From positions 1,922,001-1,986,000 of the forward strand of contig JAACJK010000001.1 in assembly GCA_013368325.1 (NCBI GenBank): a DNA stretch of 64,000 nucleotides, given 5' to 3'. Source of the stretch: Ephemerocybe angulata (lineage: Eukaryota; Basidiomycota; Agaricomycetes; Agaricales; Psathyrellaceae). The notes under the pieces were generated by a model. It was given only the letters and a program-made list of their open reading frames with translations, was not told where the DNA came from and searched no databases. The position numbers and the translations under genes are program-made. Positions 1 through 11,572 of this stretch are shown here, one piece after another (the stretch's first letter is position 1; every line of letters begins with the position of its first letter).

Positions 1-619
1 TGCCATATAAGATCGTCCCGGGCATTTATTAACCGACAGTCGGTAGTAGGTGCTATATACTTTCTCACCGAGACTAGGGTAGTGTATTCTGCCTCAGCTC
101 GAGCTTGGACCTTGTTTCAATCTGTGTAATTGAAACGCCAGCGCTTATTTACTTCTCACCATTTTTGCATCGCGTTAGGCGGCGATCTGCGTCCAGTAGG
201 GGTCCCAATACCTTATATCTAGCTAACACAATTGAGAGTGCATATCCTACCGCGCTTCTGAGGGCTTCTCTGGGCCTGGGATTCCTAGAATTAAAGCAAA
301 TATGCCAGGGCCCGTGTCAATCACTCTGGATTGATAGTAACAAACGGCCAGTAGATTTAGTCTCGGACGTTCGAGGATGTTTTGGCTGAGATATGAGGGT
401 TCAATGCTCGTGCTCCACCCCATGCCACTCTTTCAGAAGTAGGTATGGTTGGAAGAAGTACAGGGGCCGTCCAGGTACTCACTGAACAGGAACAGGGGGA
501 TAACTGCCATCTTGGTCCGCATCTATTTTAAGCTCAGTGATCGGAAAAGTTCCATCGAAGAATTGGACGAGCGCTTCTCGACCTCTCTATCTCATGCCCA
601 CTCAACCGGATCTCGCATA
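1..619. other. No recognisable gene (left edge)
   Basis: Short open frames exist here, but none shows a domain, a credible splice pattern or an amino-acid bias like a real gene. The right end is presumably the promoter and 5' UTR of the YEATS gene. The left end may belong to a gene lying outside the window. Confidence 0.5.
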
Positions 620-3600
620 ATGTCCAAGCGCAGGAAATTGTCAGAAGAATGCTCCCCAGCACTGCAGGCCGCTCTCCCAGACATCGCAACGGACATTGAC
701 ACGGAGATTAGCATCCGGGCAAGGCTCGCGGAGACGCTGCAGGCAAGGATAGATTGGGCTCTCGCGCTGCAGTCCGTGCTCAGAGACAGTGGTATGTATG
801 CATGTCCTATGTGCTTGTGTCAAGTCTTATAGTGCTGTGCAGGCAAAGGATACCGAACGACGTCTGAAAGTATCCAGCAGCTTGCCACAGAGACGCTCAT
901 CAACGCCGAAGCGCCTGCCCAAGCCCTCTTCGCAACCCCCTACACATCTTCTTGTGTCCCCAGCCCCTCTCAAGTCCATGCCATACCCACCTCATTTCAA
1001 TCACCCGCAGTCCCTTACCGCCGCCCTCCTCCACGGCAAAAGCCTGCCCCAGGCCGGGGCAAGCCATCCTTCCTCTATGTGCAGACCCAAACGCAGGGTG
1101 GCCCAGCAGTGACTCCCTACCTACTCCTCCGATGCCCTGTATGCGCACGCACGGCGTTCTCGTCGCTTCAGGGCCTGCTAAACCACGCACGTATAAGTCA
1201 CAGTATCGAGTGGGGGACGCACGAGGCGTGTATCAAGGCTTGCGCGGTTGCAGAGCCCGAGCTCGATCCCGAGGCGGGGAGCGAGGTTTGGTTGGGACCC
1301 GCTGCTGTACGCGGGTTGCAAGATATCTTTGAGAGGGCTGCGGCGGGACAGGATCTGCAGGGACAAGGGCAAGAACAGGCTGCGCTGGTGAAAGTCGAGA
1401 GCGAAGATAATCAAGACGGGCTGTTGTCAGGCCCAAGCCAATCATCCCTCCATCACGGCCCCGGATCTGCCAACCCCAGCCAAAGTACCGCACCGGCAGA
1501 CACCGCGAATCGCGCAAACGCTGCTCTTCGTAAGAGGGAGATAAGGGTTTACGATGAGGACGTCAACATCTGTGACGACACTGCTACCACCAATCCAAAT
1601 ACTGAAGGCGTTCCGAACAAGATGCAATCCAGGAATGCGCATACCGGGAGTCGGCGCGTATGGAAGATGGGCTTTGCTCCGCGGCACCATCCCCAGCCTC
1701 TCTCGGAACTCTCGAACCTTCCGGCTCCTACAGCGTCGGAGCAAGTGGCGGGTGGGCGGCTCAAGGAGGGAGGTGAAGGTGATGGAAAGCAGGAGGAGAG
1801 GGAGGATAAGCTCGGAAAGGATGTGCATGCAGACGCTGCGCCGCCGACGGTGTCGGTTCCGAACACCCCTGCCCCATCTTCTTCGTTTTCTCCGATGCTG
1901 ATACCCTCATCCAAGAGTCGATTCCACTTTACAGCCCGGGTCGGGGTCAGCGATCGTAGTTTATTCGTGAACTCAGGTATGTACCTCCCGGATCCCGGAT
2001 TCCGAGCAATGTTGCCCCATGAAAGCATATATTCCCTTTACTTCATTCCGTGCCTTCCGTTCCCTTTTGACTAATTTTGTTTTGCCAAATGTCAGTCTCT
2101 ACCCCCGAAGGAATTTTCACTCGGAAATGGATGATCGCCGTCGACAGCCCCTCCTACGTAGGCAAACTTCTAACATTCCATCGGATAAGCGCCCTGACTG
2201 ACGCCCCTCCACCGTACAGGCGATACCCATCAGCAGCATCCTCCACTCGGTCTCGGTCTCGGTGGCTGGGAGCGAAGGGGATGCAGTGTACCTCCCCGTG
2301 CCCGTCGTAAGCGCACCCCCGTTCGTCGTTCTAGGAATGGCGAATGCGCCGTTCCTCGCACGGGTTGAGATGCGGTTCAATGATATCAAAGAAGGGCAGG
2401 AGCCGCAGATTACGGTCGTCGAGCAGTGGGTCGATGTGAGTGTCTTCATTTCATCCATTCTCTGCGCATTGGATGAGGGTATGAGGAGCTAATGCAATCT
2501 TTTTTTCATGAAGCTGGATCCCATGAAATCTGCTGCTGTGGTGCTCGGGGAAGAACAGCTGTTGGATATCGAGCTGGATCTCCGGACAGAAGTTAAATCG
2601 GCTGTGAAGAATACACTTCCATTTGAGTCACGGCGTCTATGGAACGACCTGCTTAGGCTTCCATTAGAGACGAGCGGACATCCAGAAGCTCAGGAGGAGG
2701 AGCAACAGCAGTCGGAAGGTAGGCATCGCCCCTGTTATTGAGTTAAGCGCCCGCTGAATGGAAGTGGAAATAGAGTATCGCCTCCTTGTGGACACTGCGA
2801 AGAGGTTCCCCCTCGTGCAGCCAGGTAAGTAGCTCAAGCTGTGCACAAGGGATGTTCCTTACCTAGGCTTACCTTTCGTTTAGCGCGGGAGAGGGAGAGA
2901 AGCCAGCTACAATACCCGGAAACAGAGGTCCCGTACAAACTGGTCTCGACGCGAGCGCAGTTCAATAACCTGATTATCGGAAGGCAGGAAGCTATCAAGG
3001 TACGTCTTTTAGCTGCACCGTTGATTATCCTCAAAGGTTGATAATGATGGCATGTGTTCGTAGTGGGGTCGAGCTAGAGCTATACGCGAGTACTACTTTG
3101 ATAGGCTTCGATCCGCGAAGTTGGGGATACCGGAGTGGTCGGTGGCGGACATATACCTTTGGCTCGAAGAGAGCGCGCAGAGGCATGAAGGGGGATCTGC
3201 CAAGGTCTCTCAGCAACAGGCTATCGCGACTTCGAACGAGGTGAAAGGAAAAGGTGCCAGCAGGAATTCGAAAGAAGAGAATGGTGGAGGATGGTGTGGG
3301 CTTTGTGGATTCGAGGAAAAGTATCACCAGGCTTCTGAAAGTCTGAAGGCGCAGGAGGGGGATGCGCTTAATTCTGGAGAGATTCAGAAGGTTAAGGTGG
3401 AGGACGAACGTGCAACGTGCGCGATTATCCGGAACATTATTCAGCCTTTGCCGTTCGCGAATTCGAACAAGAAGCCAAGAATGGAGGGGCCTTTATCGTC
3501 GGCGCTTCTCGGCGACCAAGCTGCACCTACGAGGAGGCCGAATCGAGAGCTGCTGCAGTCCGTGGATCCAGCGTTGCTCTCGTTCGTTGAGCGAGAGGTG

Positions 3601-4078
3601 GAAGGTATTCCAGCATTCCAGCTGCTTACGCCTCCATCGCCATCTGATCGCCGCGATTCTCGTTCTCTCTATCCGCTCGACGAGTGTGGATCAAGCAAGG
3701 AGCAAGTTGAATCGAGGTTAGCTCCACTGGCGCTCCTCACGCGTGTGGTGCACCTCTTCCTGAAGGAGCTGGTGACGAAGGGTGTTGGGCAGGCTAGTGC
3801 GGAGAAGGCTGCTGTGCTTCGAAGTTTAGGGAGGGGAAGGAGGGGTATTGCGGCGGAGGTGCGGGCTGGACAGGTGAGGACGATGCTTACGCCCCAACAT
3901 GTCGTGCAGGGGGTAGCAGGTGGCACCGACGGCTGATGGTGGCCGCCATGTCACGAGGATGCACTTCGCCGTGTTGAAATGGGGTGCAGCGTCTGCGTCA
4001 GGGCTCTGCTATACTGTAGCCATCGCAACTCCCTACAACCGAGGAGAAGAGTGGCAACGGAGTCCGCGCATCTGGTAA
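620..4078 (+). CDS. YEATS-domain chromatin protein
   Basis: A probable histone acyl-lysine reader of the YEATS family, acting in a nuclear chromatin complex. I read nine exons giving about 975 residues. The N-terminal third holds one C2H2-like finger (CPVC...H...H, about 1115-1200). The YEATS fold is spread over exons 2-5: FHFTARVGVSDRSLFVNS near 1920, then TRKWMIAVDSPSY, then PFLARVEMRFND and VVEQWVDLD near 2345-2440. A conserved C-terminal block follows (VPYKLVSTRAQFNNLI, then IKWGRARAIREYY, 2930-3120), resembling metazoan YEATS2 more than short Yaf9 or Taf14. The last intron (3874-3919) restores the frame to the stop at 4078. A possible 30-nt GT-AG intron near 2308 was not used because removing it would destroy the YEATS strands. 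Start chosen at MSKRRKLSEE. Family assignment is firm; the complex it joins is inferred. Confidence 0.82.
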
Positions 4079-4299
4079 AGAAGGGACCTGATTTGCTTTT
4101 GTCCATCAAGGTCGGTGTGCAAAGATTACGCGGGCCATTGTTCCCGGTTATGCTGTGCTAAGCCTTGGCGTGGGTGTGATTTGATGTCAGAAAAAGAAAC
4201 ATTCACCCTTAAAGGGTGGAGACGACGGTTGCTATCTGCACGTCTTTCCCCTTCACTTTCTTCTGCCATCCTACTACAGCATTTGCGCTGCCCGCAAGA

Positions 4300-5640
4300 A
4301 TGCTCCGACTCTCGTTCCTTTCTGTCCTTACCCTGGCGCTGGCCGTAAGCGCCTCGACGAGCCACCTCCATCTCAACCGCGATAGCCACCATGCTGTCGG
4401 TGGTGCCATTGCCCGCCGTCAGTCCTCAAAGCGCTGCCCCGCCCGCATCCGCAAGTCTTCTACCACCGCAGCGGCTGCTACGACCACGACTACGTCGACC
4501 TCTTCCACGAGCACCACCACCACCACCTCTAGCAGCACCTCTACGAAGACCGAATCCAGCACCACGTCGACCACGTCTAAGACGACCTCCAAGGCCCCAG
4601 AGCCCACGAAAGATACCAAGCCGACCAACACGCCCACGAACTCGGGCTCTCAAACGGGCTTCACGCCCAACGGCAACAAGGCCGGTCTTTCCGCCGGTGA
4701 TGCCTACTGGGACTTGAAGGACAAGATCGGTTGGTGGTACGACTGGTCCCCCAACCCATCTAAGCCCGGAGGAGGACCTGTCGCTGTGCCCATGCTCTGG
4801 GGTGGCGGAACCGCCGACGGCACCGATGCTCAGCGTCTTTCCGCCTTCAGGAGCCTCGGCGGTAACCCCCCGTACGTGATGGGCTTCGAGGAGCCTGACT
4901 GTGCCTCTGGCAGCGGCTCCGCTGGCATGAGCGTCGACGAGGGTGTCCGTCTGTGGGAAGAACTTATGGCGCCCCTCAAGTCCAGAGGCACCAAGCTTGG
5001 CAGCCCGTCCATGTGCAGTGAGTTTCAGTTTTGTATGCCCCCCTTAAACGACCCGGGGGTTCGTGATGCCGGTACTGATGCGTGTTCGGTGTTTTAGAAC
5101 AGGCCGATGAGACTTGGCTCACTGAGTTCTCGAAGAAGATCAAGACGCCTTGGGACTTCACTACTGTCCATGTTAACAAGAACAACATGGATGGCGTGAA
5201 ACAGGTTATTGTAAGTATCTTACGTTGGTATTCGGAAACGTGCCTCGCTTAACCCCCGGTGCCTTCAGGACCACTACACTAAGTTTGGCAAGCCTATCTG
5301 GGTCAACGAGTTCGCTTGTGTTGCGGATAACCCCAACTTCATCCCTTGCTCGGACCAGGGCCAGATCGATAGCTTCATCAACCAGATCGTCCCCTACTTC
5401 GAGTCGAACCCCAACATCTACGCCTACGCCTACAGCAACGGCTACGGCCTTGGCAACGTCTGGCCGATGTGGAGCAACGGCAAACTCAGGTAAGCAACCG
5501 TCCACTTATCCAACCCACCGACCATCTGTCCCCCGCACACCATATCTGACATTCGAGACCGTTTGCTGACTCTTTTCGTGATTTTTATCCACAGTGCTTC
5601 CGGCCGGACATACCTCAACGCCATCAGCAAGTACCACTAA
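4300..5640 (+). CDS. Secreted GH128-type beta-1,3-glucanase
   Basis: A likely endo-beta-1,3-glucanase of glycoside hydrolase family 128 (Asl1-like catalytic core), acting outside the cell on wall glucan. Four exons (4300-5017, 5098-5210, 5269-5489, 5595-5640) give 365 residues. It opens with a signal peptide (MLRLSFLSVLTLALAVSAS). A Thr/Ser-rich stretch at about residues 54-115 is a probable O-glycosylated linker, and the catalytic barrel starts near residue 125. The two acidic residues expected of the family are in GFEEPDC (acid/base) and WVNEFAC (nucleophile). The ending NGYGLGNVWPMW...YLNAISKYH is typical of the family. No transmembrane or GPI signal is seen at the C-terminus, so it is probably released or held by its linker. 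It is transcribed in the same direction as the genes on both sides. Confidence 0.9.
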
Positions 5641-6143
5641 GGGATCCCCCCAGTGCAGCGCGCTGGACGCAGGCAGCCTGGCGCTTCGCACTTGTATGGG
5701 CTGGTCTCTGTGTACTTTCCACTCATTTCTTGACATCTAAGCTTCTACCCTACATTTTGCTACATACTATACGCTGGTCAACCGCAGCACGGTTGGTCGG
5801 TCATTCTCTCCCGGATGTGCTTCTCAACCGTGTTGGCGGAGGCCTGAGGCCGCGTTGTGTACGTCCGTTGTTGTTTTCGATAATACAACCTATACCCTTT
5901 TATTCTTGTATACCGTGCCTCCAGGAATCTGAATTTTTTGTGTTATGCCAAGATGTTGATTGAGGACTCAGGAGGACAATGTGAATGTTAGCGCCGAGGG
6001 GTGTTTGGGGTCTCCTGATGGAACCTTAACCCAGGCACTCAAGGAGTATAGTAATCTAATCGACGGGCGGACGGCTCTTTACTGCACTGCACCCTCTCCA
6101 TCTTCCATCTTCATCTCCACTTGTCCTCCTACACAAAAATACC
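5641..6143. other. Intergenic, GH128 3' to CBS-gene promoter
   Basis: About 500 bp with no domain-bearing frame. It should hold the 3' UTR of the glucanase and the promoter of the next gene. I see no repeat or RNA gene. Confidence 0.5.
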
Positions 6144-7057
6144 ATGTCTGCCGATACTACAACTTCGAGTTCGACGCACCAGCTGAACGGTGCCGCCCAG
6201 GAGTTTGTGCCGGCCACACCAGGCGACAAATATCGGGGAGCCGTCGTGGAAGTGCGTTTGTTCGCCATCCGCGGTTGGCTCGATCTGACAGAACCTGGAT
6301 TCGTTGCGCTATTGCTCATGGATATAGGACCTGCAACTTGCACCGGCATTCTCGCTGCCATTCAACGAGTCCATCTCGCGAGCCATAGAGCTTGCGTATG
6401 AGCGCGACTTTTCGCACATCCCGTGGGTCGATGTCGGTCCACTCTAAGAGAGGATGCGGGGACTGATTGGCCTGTCCTGGATCGACGTTGATAGGGTCCT
6501 TGACCGCTCGAGACGGCCGCTGGGATACTTGGACGTTGCATCGCTGAAGGAGAAGTGGGAAGCGGGCAAGGCGAACCCGGTGAGTAGCAAGCACCCCACA
6601 TGCTCTTGGGTAGTCCAGGCTTTGGGACTGTGCCTCGCAAGTATACCCGCTGATGTTAACTGACACTGGCTCCTTGTTCCTTCTTCGCTCTCTGCAGGAC
6701 GACAAAGTCAGCCAGTACATGACAAAGTTCAAGCGCACATCGACAGAGCCGTACACACTCATCACACCGATGACGCCTCTCTCGGACCTCGAGGAATTCC
6801 TCAAAACGAACCTCTTTGCGCTCGGTAGGTTCCTTTCCTCATACGCTTCCTCCCCCAGCTCGTCCTGCCTTCTTGTCTGGCCATCTCTTCTGCTTCCATC
6901 GTCCATGTGCCCATGAGCAATGTCGTGACCTGCTTACTGACCGACCGGTGGTGTGGCGTTTTCTTTCCCTCTAGTTACGGACTCGAGCCGCAAATTCGTG
7001 CTTGGGGTGGCGACGGCGCATGATCTTGAGGAGTTTGTCTCGCGGAGAGGATTGTGA
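6144..7057 (+). CDS. CBS-domain protein
   Basis: A 165-residue protein made of a pair of cystathionine-beta-synthase (CBS) motifs, a regulatory fold that usually binds adenine nucleotides; ligand and partner here are unknown. Five exons: 6144-6251, 6328-6422, 6495-6579, 6698-6824, 6975-7057. The first CBS motif reads ISRAIELAYERDFSHIPVLD then RRPLGYLDV. The second holds YTLITPMTPLSDLEEFL, NLFALVTD and FVLGVATAHDLEEFV. The second intron (72 nt) is easily mis-called because WIDVD-like sequence inside it mimics coding. Using GTGGGT...GATAG joins HIP to VLD as the family requires. It looks like the conserved stand-alone CBS protein of fungi. Confidence 0.8.
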
Positions 7058-7700
7058 TTGTACCTGGGAGGATGGGTTGTTGTTCTGTACCTACTTATGG
7101 TGTCTGTATACCGACCGGAAGCCGGAATTTACCAGTGCTCGTTGTGTTCATTGGCAGGGCTTTCGTCATCTTAGGCAACGCGAAGTTATTGAACGGTTTC
7201 AAATCGTTTTATTGCAGAGGCAGAGATAGAGATAGAGTGGATGAGAAAGAGATGAGGCAGGCAGAGGATATGTATACAGGATCGAGGATCAGGCTTGCAA
7301 CTTGAGACGGAACACAAAGCGGTGCAGAAAATGGGATGAGAGGAGAAGAAGGACAAGCCAAAGGCAGATGGGGTATTAGAAGAAGGGAAAGGGAATCGCT
7401 GAATGTGCTAGTACACTATAGATACAACAACATGCCAATTAAATCATCGGACTTGGGTATATCGCGGACTGGGTATATGAAGTAACTTGGCGGAGCCGGC
7501 TGCGCGGCCGAGGGAGGGAGGAAGACCGCGACGAGTCCAGGAGGGGCGTTGGAGGTCCGCCTGTCTATGGTGGAGGTGCGAAGAAGAAGGTGCAGGCAGA
7601 AGAGGAAGGGAAATAAAAGGTGGGTATGAAGAAGAAGGGGAATAAAAAAAGGAACTGGATAACAAGAAGCAGAATCGGAGGCAGAAGGGCCCCGCCAGGG
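7058..7700. other. Convergent 3' flank
   Basis: This stretch separates the stops of two convergent genes, so it should carry both 3' UTRs. Apparent frames in it are low-complexity and not supported. Purine-rich runs (gaagaagaaggg-like) at 7560-7680 are the only notable feature. Confidence 0.5.
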
Positions 7701-9265
7701 CTACGAGTTGGCGTGCGCTAGCTTGCACGTCTTTAGATGCCTCGTCATCACGCTCTGGGTCGTGAACTGGCGATTGCAGCTCGGGCAGCTGTGCTCCTTG
7801 ATGCCGTTGTGCACGTTCTGGTGGTTCTTCAGGTTGTGGTTCGTCGTGAAGGTCTGGGTGCAGAGGGTGCACGCGAACTTGGCCTCCTTGGTCCTGCGGG
7901 CCTCACTCGCCTTGATCCCGGCGGTGGACGCGACCTTGCGGAGGGGTGCCCCGGGAAGGCTGGTGCTCGACTCGTCGGTCCAGGACGACGGCGTGAGGCT
8001 GTCCATGCCGAACATGAGGTCATCTGCATGCGGCGGACGCGCGCCAATGCTGTGACGCCGCGAGATGCTCGCTCCACCGCCGTGGGGCACGGTGAGGAGG
8101 TTGTCGTTGGGCTCCCAGACTTGTTGCGGGGAGAGGGTGTCGGAGGGCGAGCACGAGGTGCGCGGGGAGGGGTATGGGCTCGAGCGGCGCGAGGAGGAGG
8201 CGCTGGGTGGGGCGCCGCCGCTGCGGGAGTGCGAACGCCCGCGGTCGCCGCGAGAGGTGGAGAGGCTGGTGCCCGTGTGGCTGCTATGCCTGCGATGCAC
8301 GGTGGCCTCGCCGGTGAGGATGGAGAGGTCGACGTTGGTGTTGAGGTAGGGAGAAGGTGGGGAGAGGTGGCCGCTGTTCTGGTAGTCGGAAGGTGTGAAG
8401 GAGAGGGAGGGGGAAGTGAGTGTGGAGGAGGGGCTGGCGGCGGAGGCGGTCCACGAGGTGCCGGCGACGGAGAGGCCTCGCTGGTGATTATTTACCCGGG
8501 TGCTGCGTTGGAGGGTGGTGTTCTCCACAGGCAAAGGTAGTGCCTCGTTCAGGTTGTAGGGATCGAACACTGGGGTGTAGGCCGATTGCTCGGGAGATGT
8601 GAAGTCGCTATCAGCGGAGAACATGTCGGTGTGCAGGAACTCGAAGGGGTCTGCGAGTTGCTGCTGATCCTGTTGGGGGATAGTCACCTGCAGTGATGCC
8701 CGCGATTGATTAAACACCGAGGGCTCCTGCATCGAGTAGCCAAAGGAGGGATCCTTAGTGAAGGTGAGATCTGTGCTGTTGTCGGCGAATATGCTGTTGT
8801 CCGAGTAGGCATCGCTCAGCGTGAGCCCGCCGAAGGATGGCGAGAGGCTGCTCGGCGAGAACTGGCCAACGGGAGTGACCAGCTGATCGTAGCCCTCGCT
8901 GGGTTTCTGGTGCCCTGGCAGGGTGTTCAGATCCAAGAAGGGTGTGATTGGTGTGGAATAACCTGAACAGCAATTTGTCAGTCGGGGAGCGACGAAATTG
9001 CGGTTAGAATGACCTTTACCTCCAGAGGAATCACCGTCACCGTGGAGACTGGCCGGGCCATACGAGAACTCCTGGTCGGGGGTGGACGGGAAGAACTCGA
9101 AGGTCGGGCTGCAAATGGTGTGGTCAGGACAATGATCCGTGGGGCAGACAAGTAGACATACTCGACACCATTCCTGTACATGCCCACAGGGATGTTCATG
9201 GGCATGGTCGGCGCGGAGCCGTCTGGACCGACGACGGTGATGTTGAGATCGTCTTGGATAGACAT
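7701..9265 (-). CDS. C2H2 zinc-finger transcription factor
   Basis: A probable DNA-binding regulator of 484 residues in three exons (9265-9162, 9108-9020, 8962-7701). Two fingers sit at the very C-terminus (about residues 426-477). The first is a normal C2H2 (CTLC, 12 residues, HQNVH). The second has Cys as its last ligand (CPSC, 12 residues, HLKTC), so it is C2HC. The rest is disordered and rich in Ser, Pro and Thr, with several acidic-hydrophobic patches (residues 100-200) that could act as activation segments. The first exon begins MSIQDDLNITVVG. It shares a 600-bp divergent region with the membrane protein at 9862. Target genes cannot be read from the sequence. Confidence 0.85.
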
Positions 9266-9861
9266 GCTGCGGGAAATAGAATGGGGAGAAGTGAAAAGAC
9301 TCGAGCGAAGGCAGGGATCATATATAAGAGATATCCAGTGTGGCACGCCTCGTGAGTCACACAGCCCTGGCGCTGTAAAGATTCGAGGCTATGCAAAATT
9401 CCGAACTCGGCGGATGTCCCAGGCGCTTAATCACATCCCTGGTATTTCCGACAAAGAGTTCCAGCATGCTGCCACGCTGCTGCCTGCACATTTCGGGATA
9501 GAAATGTACGTGAGGCTGAAGGCGTGGTCCCGGGATGAAGAGGATATGGAAAAAAGGCGGCTGGAGGCAGTGTGGGCGCCTATCGATGAGCCGCCTGCAT
9601 GCTTGTGCATGTCCTGCGAATTAACTGAGATAACTCGGGAGAAAGGAGGCTATTCTGAGATAATTCTGTGAGAACAAGTGGGGTGGAGCGGCAAATGCGG
9701 CGGGGGAGGAGAAGGACAATTGATAGAGGTGATGGCCGTGCCGACACTGCCACTGTTGCAGCATCTGGGGCCAGTTTCCAGCTCACGACGCCCATCTTCC
9801 CTTCTTATTCTCTCCTTCTGCGCTACGGCCGTCTCGACGACGCCTGCCTCTCATTTGCACT
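9266..9861. other. Divergent intergenic region
   Basis: About 600 bp between two genes that point away from each other, so it should contain both promoters. No coding frame in it shows a domain. Confidence 0.5.
9319..9328 (-). promoter_or_regulatory. Candidate TATA box
   Basis: The sequence catatataag reads TATATATG on the minus strand, about 55 bp upstream of the zinc-finger gene's ATG at 9265. That is a plausible distance for a TATA element with a short leader. It is a motif match only. Confidence 0.35.
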
Positions 9862-11321
9862 ATGCGTATCCAGGCAGCGTGTTTACTCGCACTGGCTGCT
9901 TGCCAGGTTGCTGCAGCCGCGAATTTACCTAGACAGGCCACCAAGTCTACCGACACTATACCAAAGGAAACAGCTACCCCGGGAACAGGTACTGGAACAG
10001 GAACGGGCACAGGAACGGGCACTGGGACTGGGACTGGGACCGGAACTGGGACCGGGACTGGCACTGGTACGGGTACGGGAACAGGTACTGGTACAGGCAC
10101 TGGGACGGGGACAGGTACTGGTGGTACTGGAGGAACGGGGACAGGTACTGGGGGTACTGGTGGAACCGGTGCTGGAACGGGGACAGGTACTGGGGGTACC
10201 GGAACGGGGACAGGGACGGGCACCGGTACTGACCCAGGCACCGGCGCTGGTGGTGGGAGCTCCAGCTCCAGCTCTACATCAACGACGACGACGGCGACGA
10301 CGGACCCTGCCAAGAATACAGCGACCAGTTCAGACCCACCGAAGAACACCATCGTTGAAACGACGACCGAAAACGGAGAAGAGGTCACCGTCACCCACAC
10401 TTCCACCGGCACGACTTCGTCGACCTCCTCCGCAAGCCCCAGCGCCAGTGCGAACACGAACAAAGACGACTCTGGGGACAGCTCATCAAAGGGTGTTAGC
10501 GTTGGTGCCATCGTTGGCATGTCTGTCGCAGGAGGGCTTGCATTGATCGGTATCATCGCATTCTTCATTTGGAAGTTTACCAGGAAGCGGTCCTCGAGCT
10601 TCGACGACAGTGCGTGTTCCCCTTCCGCAGTCTCTATGAAAAGCTCATTCTGACATGCGTTGCAGGCGAAGCTATCAAATGGCCAGATCTTAATTCGCAC
10701 ACCGGCACAGGTCTCGACAGCCACCCTCTTCCCGCGCGCGAAACAGGGCGTGCGGGCTTTGGTGACACTGATGCCAATGGGTCGCTCATGAATGGCGACA
10801 ACTACTCGACGGCTGAATTTTCGACGGGCGGGCACGATCCTTATGCCGTACCGCCTTTACCACACCTTAACCCGAACCAGCCGTACCGTGACGACCCCAC
10901 AGCCGCCAGTGGCTATTACGATCCCTATCGCGGGCCGGTCCCAGGGACGCTGGAGCACGGTGGTGACTGGCACGGGGAGGCGATACCGATGACCCAACTA
11001 CAGCAGGGCCCAGGGTACGACCAGGTGGGCTTTGAACAGCCTGGATACAATGCTGGGCGTGCGAGTCCAGGGCCGCATGCTGCGTATGGGGCGGAGCAGA
11101 TGGGGCGTGCTAGCCCCGGTCCCCAGCAGATGGGACGCTCAATTAGCCCTGGCCCGAATGCGGCGTACCAGCAGGGGGCGTACCCTGATGCTGGGCGCTC
11201 GAGCCCTGGGCCGCAGCAGGCGTATGGCGGGAGAATGTCGCCGGGGCCGAACATGGCGTACAATAATACTGGATATACCCAGGGGGCTGCTCCAGCGTAC
11301 GACGCGTATGGGCCGCGTTGA
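9862..11321 (+). CDS. Thr-Gly-repeat single-pass membrane protein
   Basis: A 467-residue cell-surface-type protein of two exons (9862-10609, 10666-11321), with no family I can name. Order of parts: signal peptide ([20 protein letters not shown]); a long run of alternating Gly and Thr, residues about 38-130, broken by GTGGTG units; a Ser/Thr-rich stretch; one transmembrane helix at about residues 213-238 ([20 protein letters not shown]) followed by KFTRKR; and a 220-residue cytoplasmic tail rich in Pro, Gly and Tyr. The tail repeats a GR-x-SPGP motif about five times. The layout (O-glycosylated ectodomain, one TM helix, long tail) resembles Wsc/Mid2-type wall-stress sensors, but no WSC domain is present, so that role is inference. 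Confidence 0.8.
9985..10235 (+). repeat. Thr-Gly coding repeat (degenerate 6-mer)
   Basis: About 250 bp of gg-n-ac-n repeats encode alternating Gly and Thr. Third positions vary freely (gga, ggc, ggg, ggt; aca, acc, acg, act), so DNA repeat purity is low while the peptide repeat is almost perfect. Confidence 0.9.
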
Positions 11322-11572
11322 TGACGGTTGTGTGTATATTTCTGGGAGGAAAGTCGTGGACGATCGTTTAGCTGTTTTGGTTCTGTGCTTGGATTCCTGC
11401 TTTGCTAGTCAAATTCTAATACTCTAATACCATTTTCATTCGTGTTTTCTGGATTCTGGCCAAGGCGATGTGAGTGCACGTGACGACGCTGCGGCGTTGC
11501 TGTGGTCGGTGATCCAGAATCCTGTGTTCAACTCCACAACTTTCACGACTACACTCATCTCTCGACACGACA

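Noticed and set aside
2300..2345. 30-nt GT-AG intron inside the YEATS domain
   Set aside because: Too short, and the read-through residues (SAPPFVVLGM) are those expected in the fold.
7737..8540. 267-codon plus-strand frame rich in Gly, Ala and Arg
   Set aside because: Antisense shadow of the GC-rich zinc-finger transcription factor.
9783..10835. 350-codon minus-strand frame full of alternating Pro and Val
   Set aside because: It is the antisense reading of the Gly-Thr repeat gene; it has no splice or domain support.
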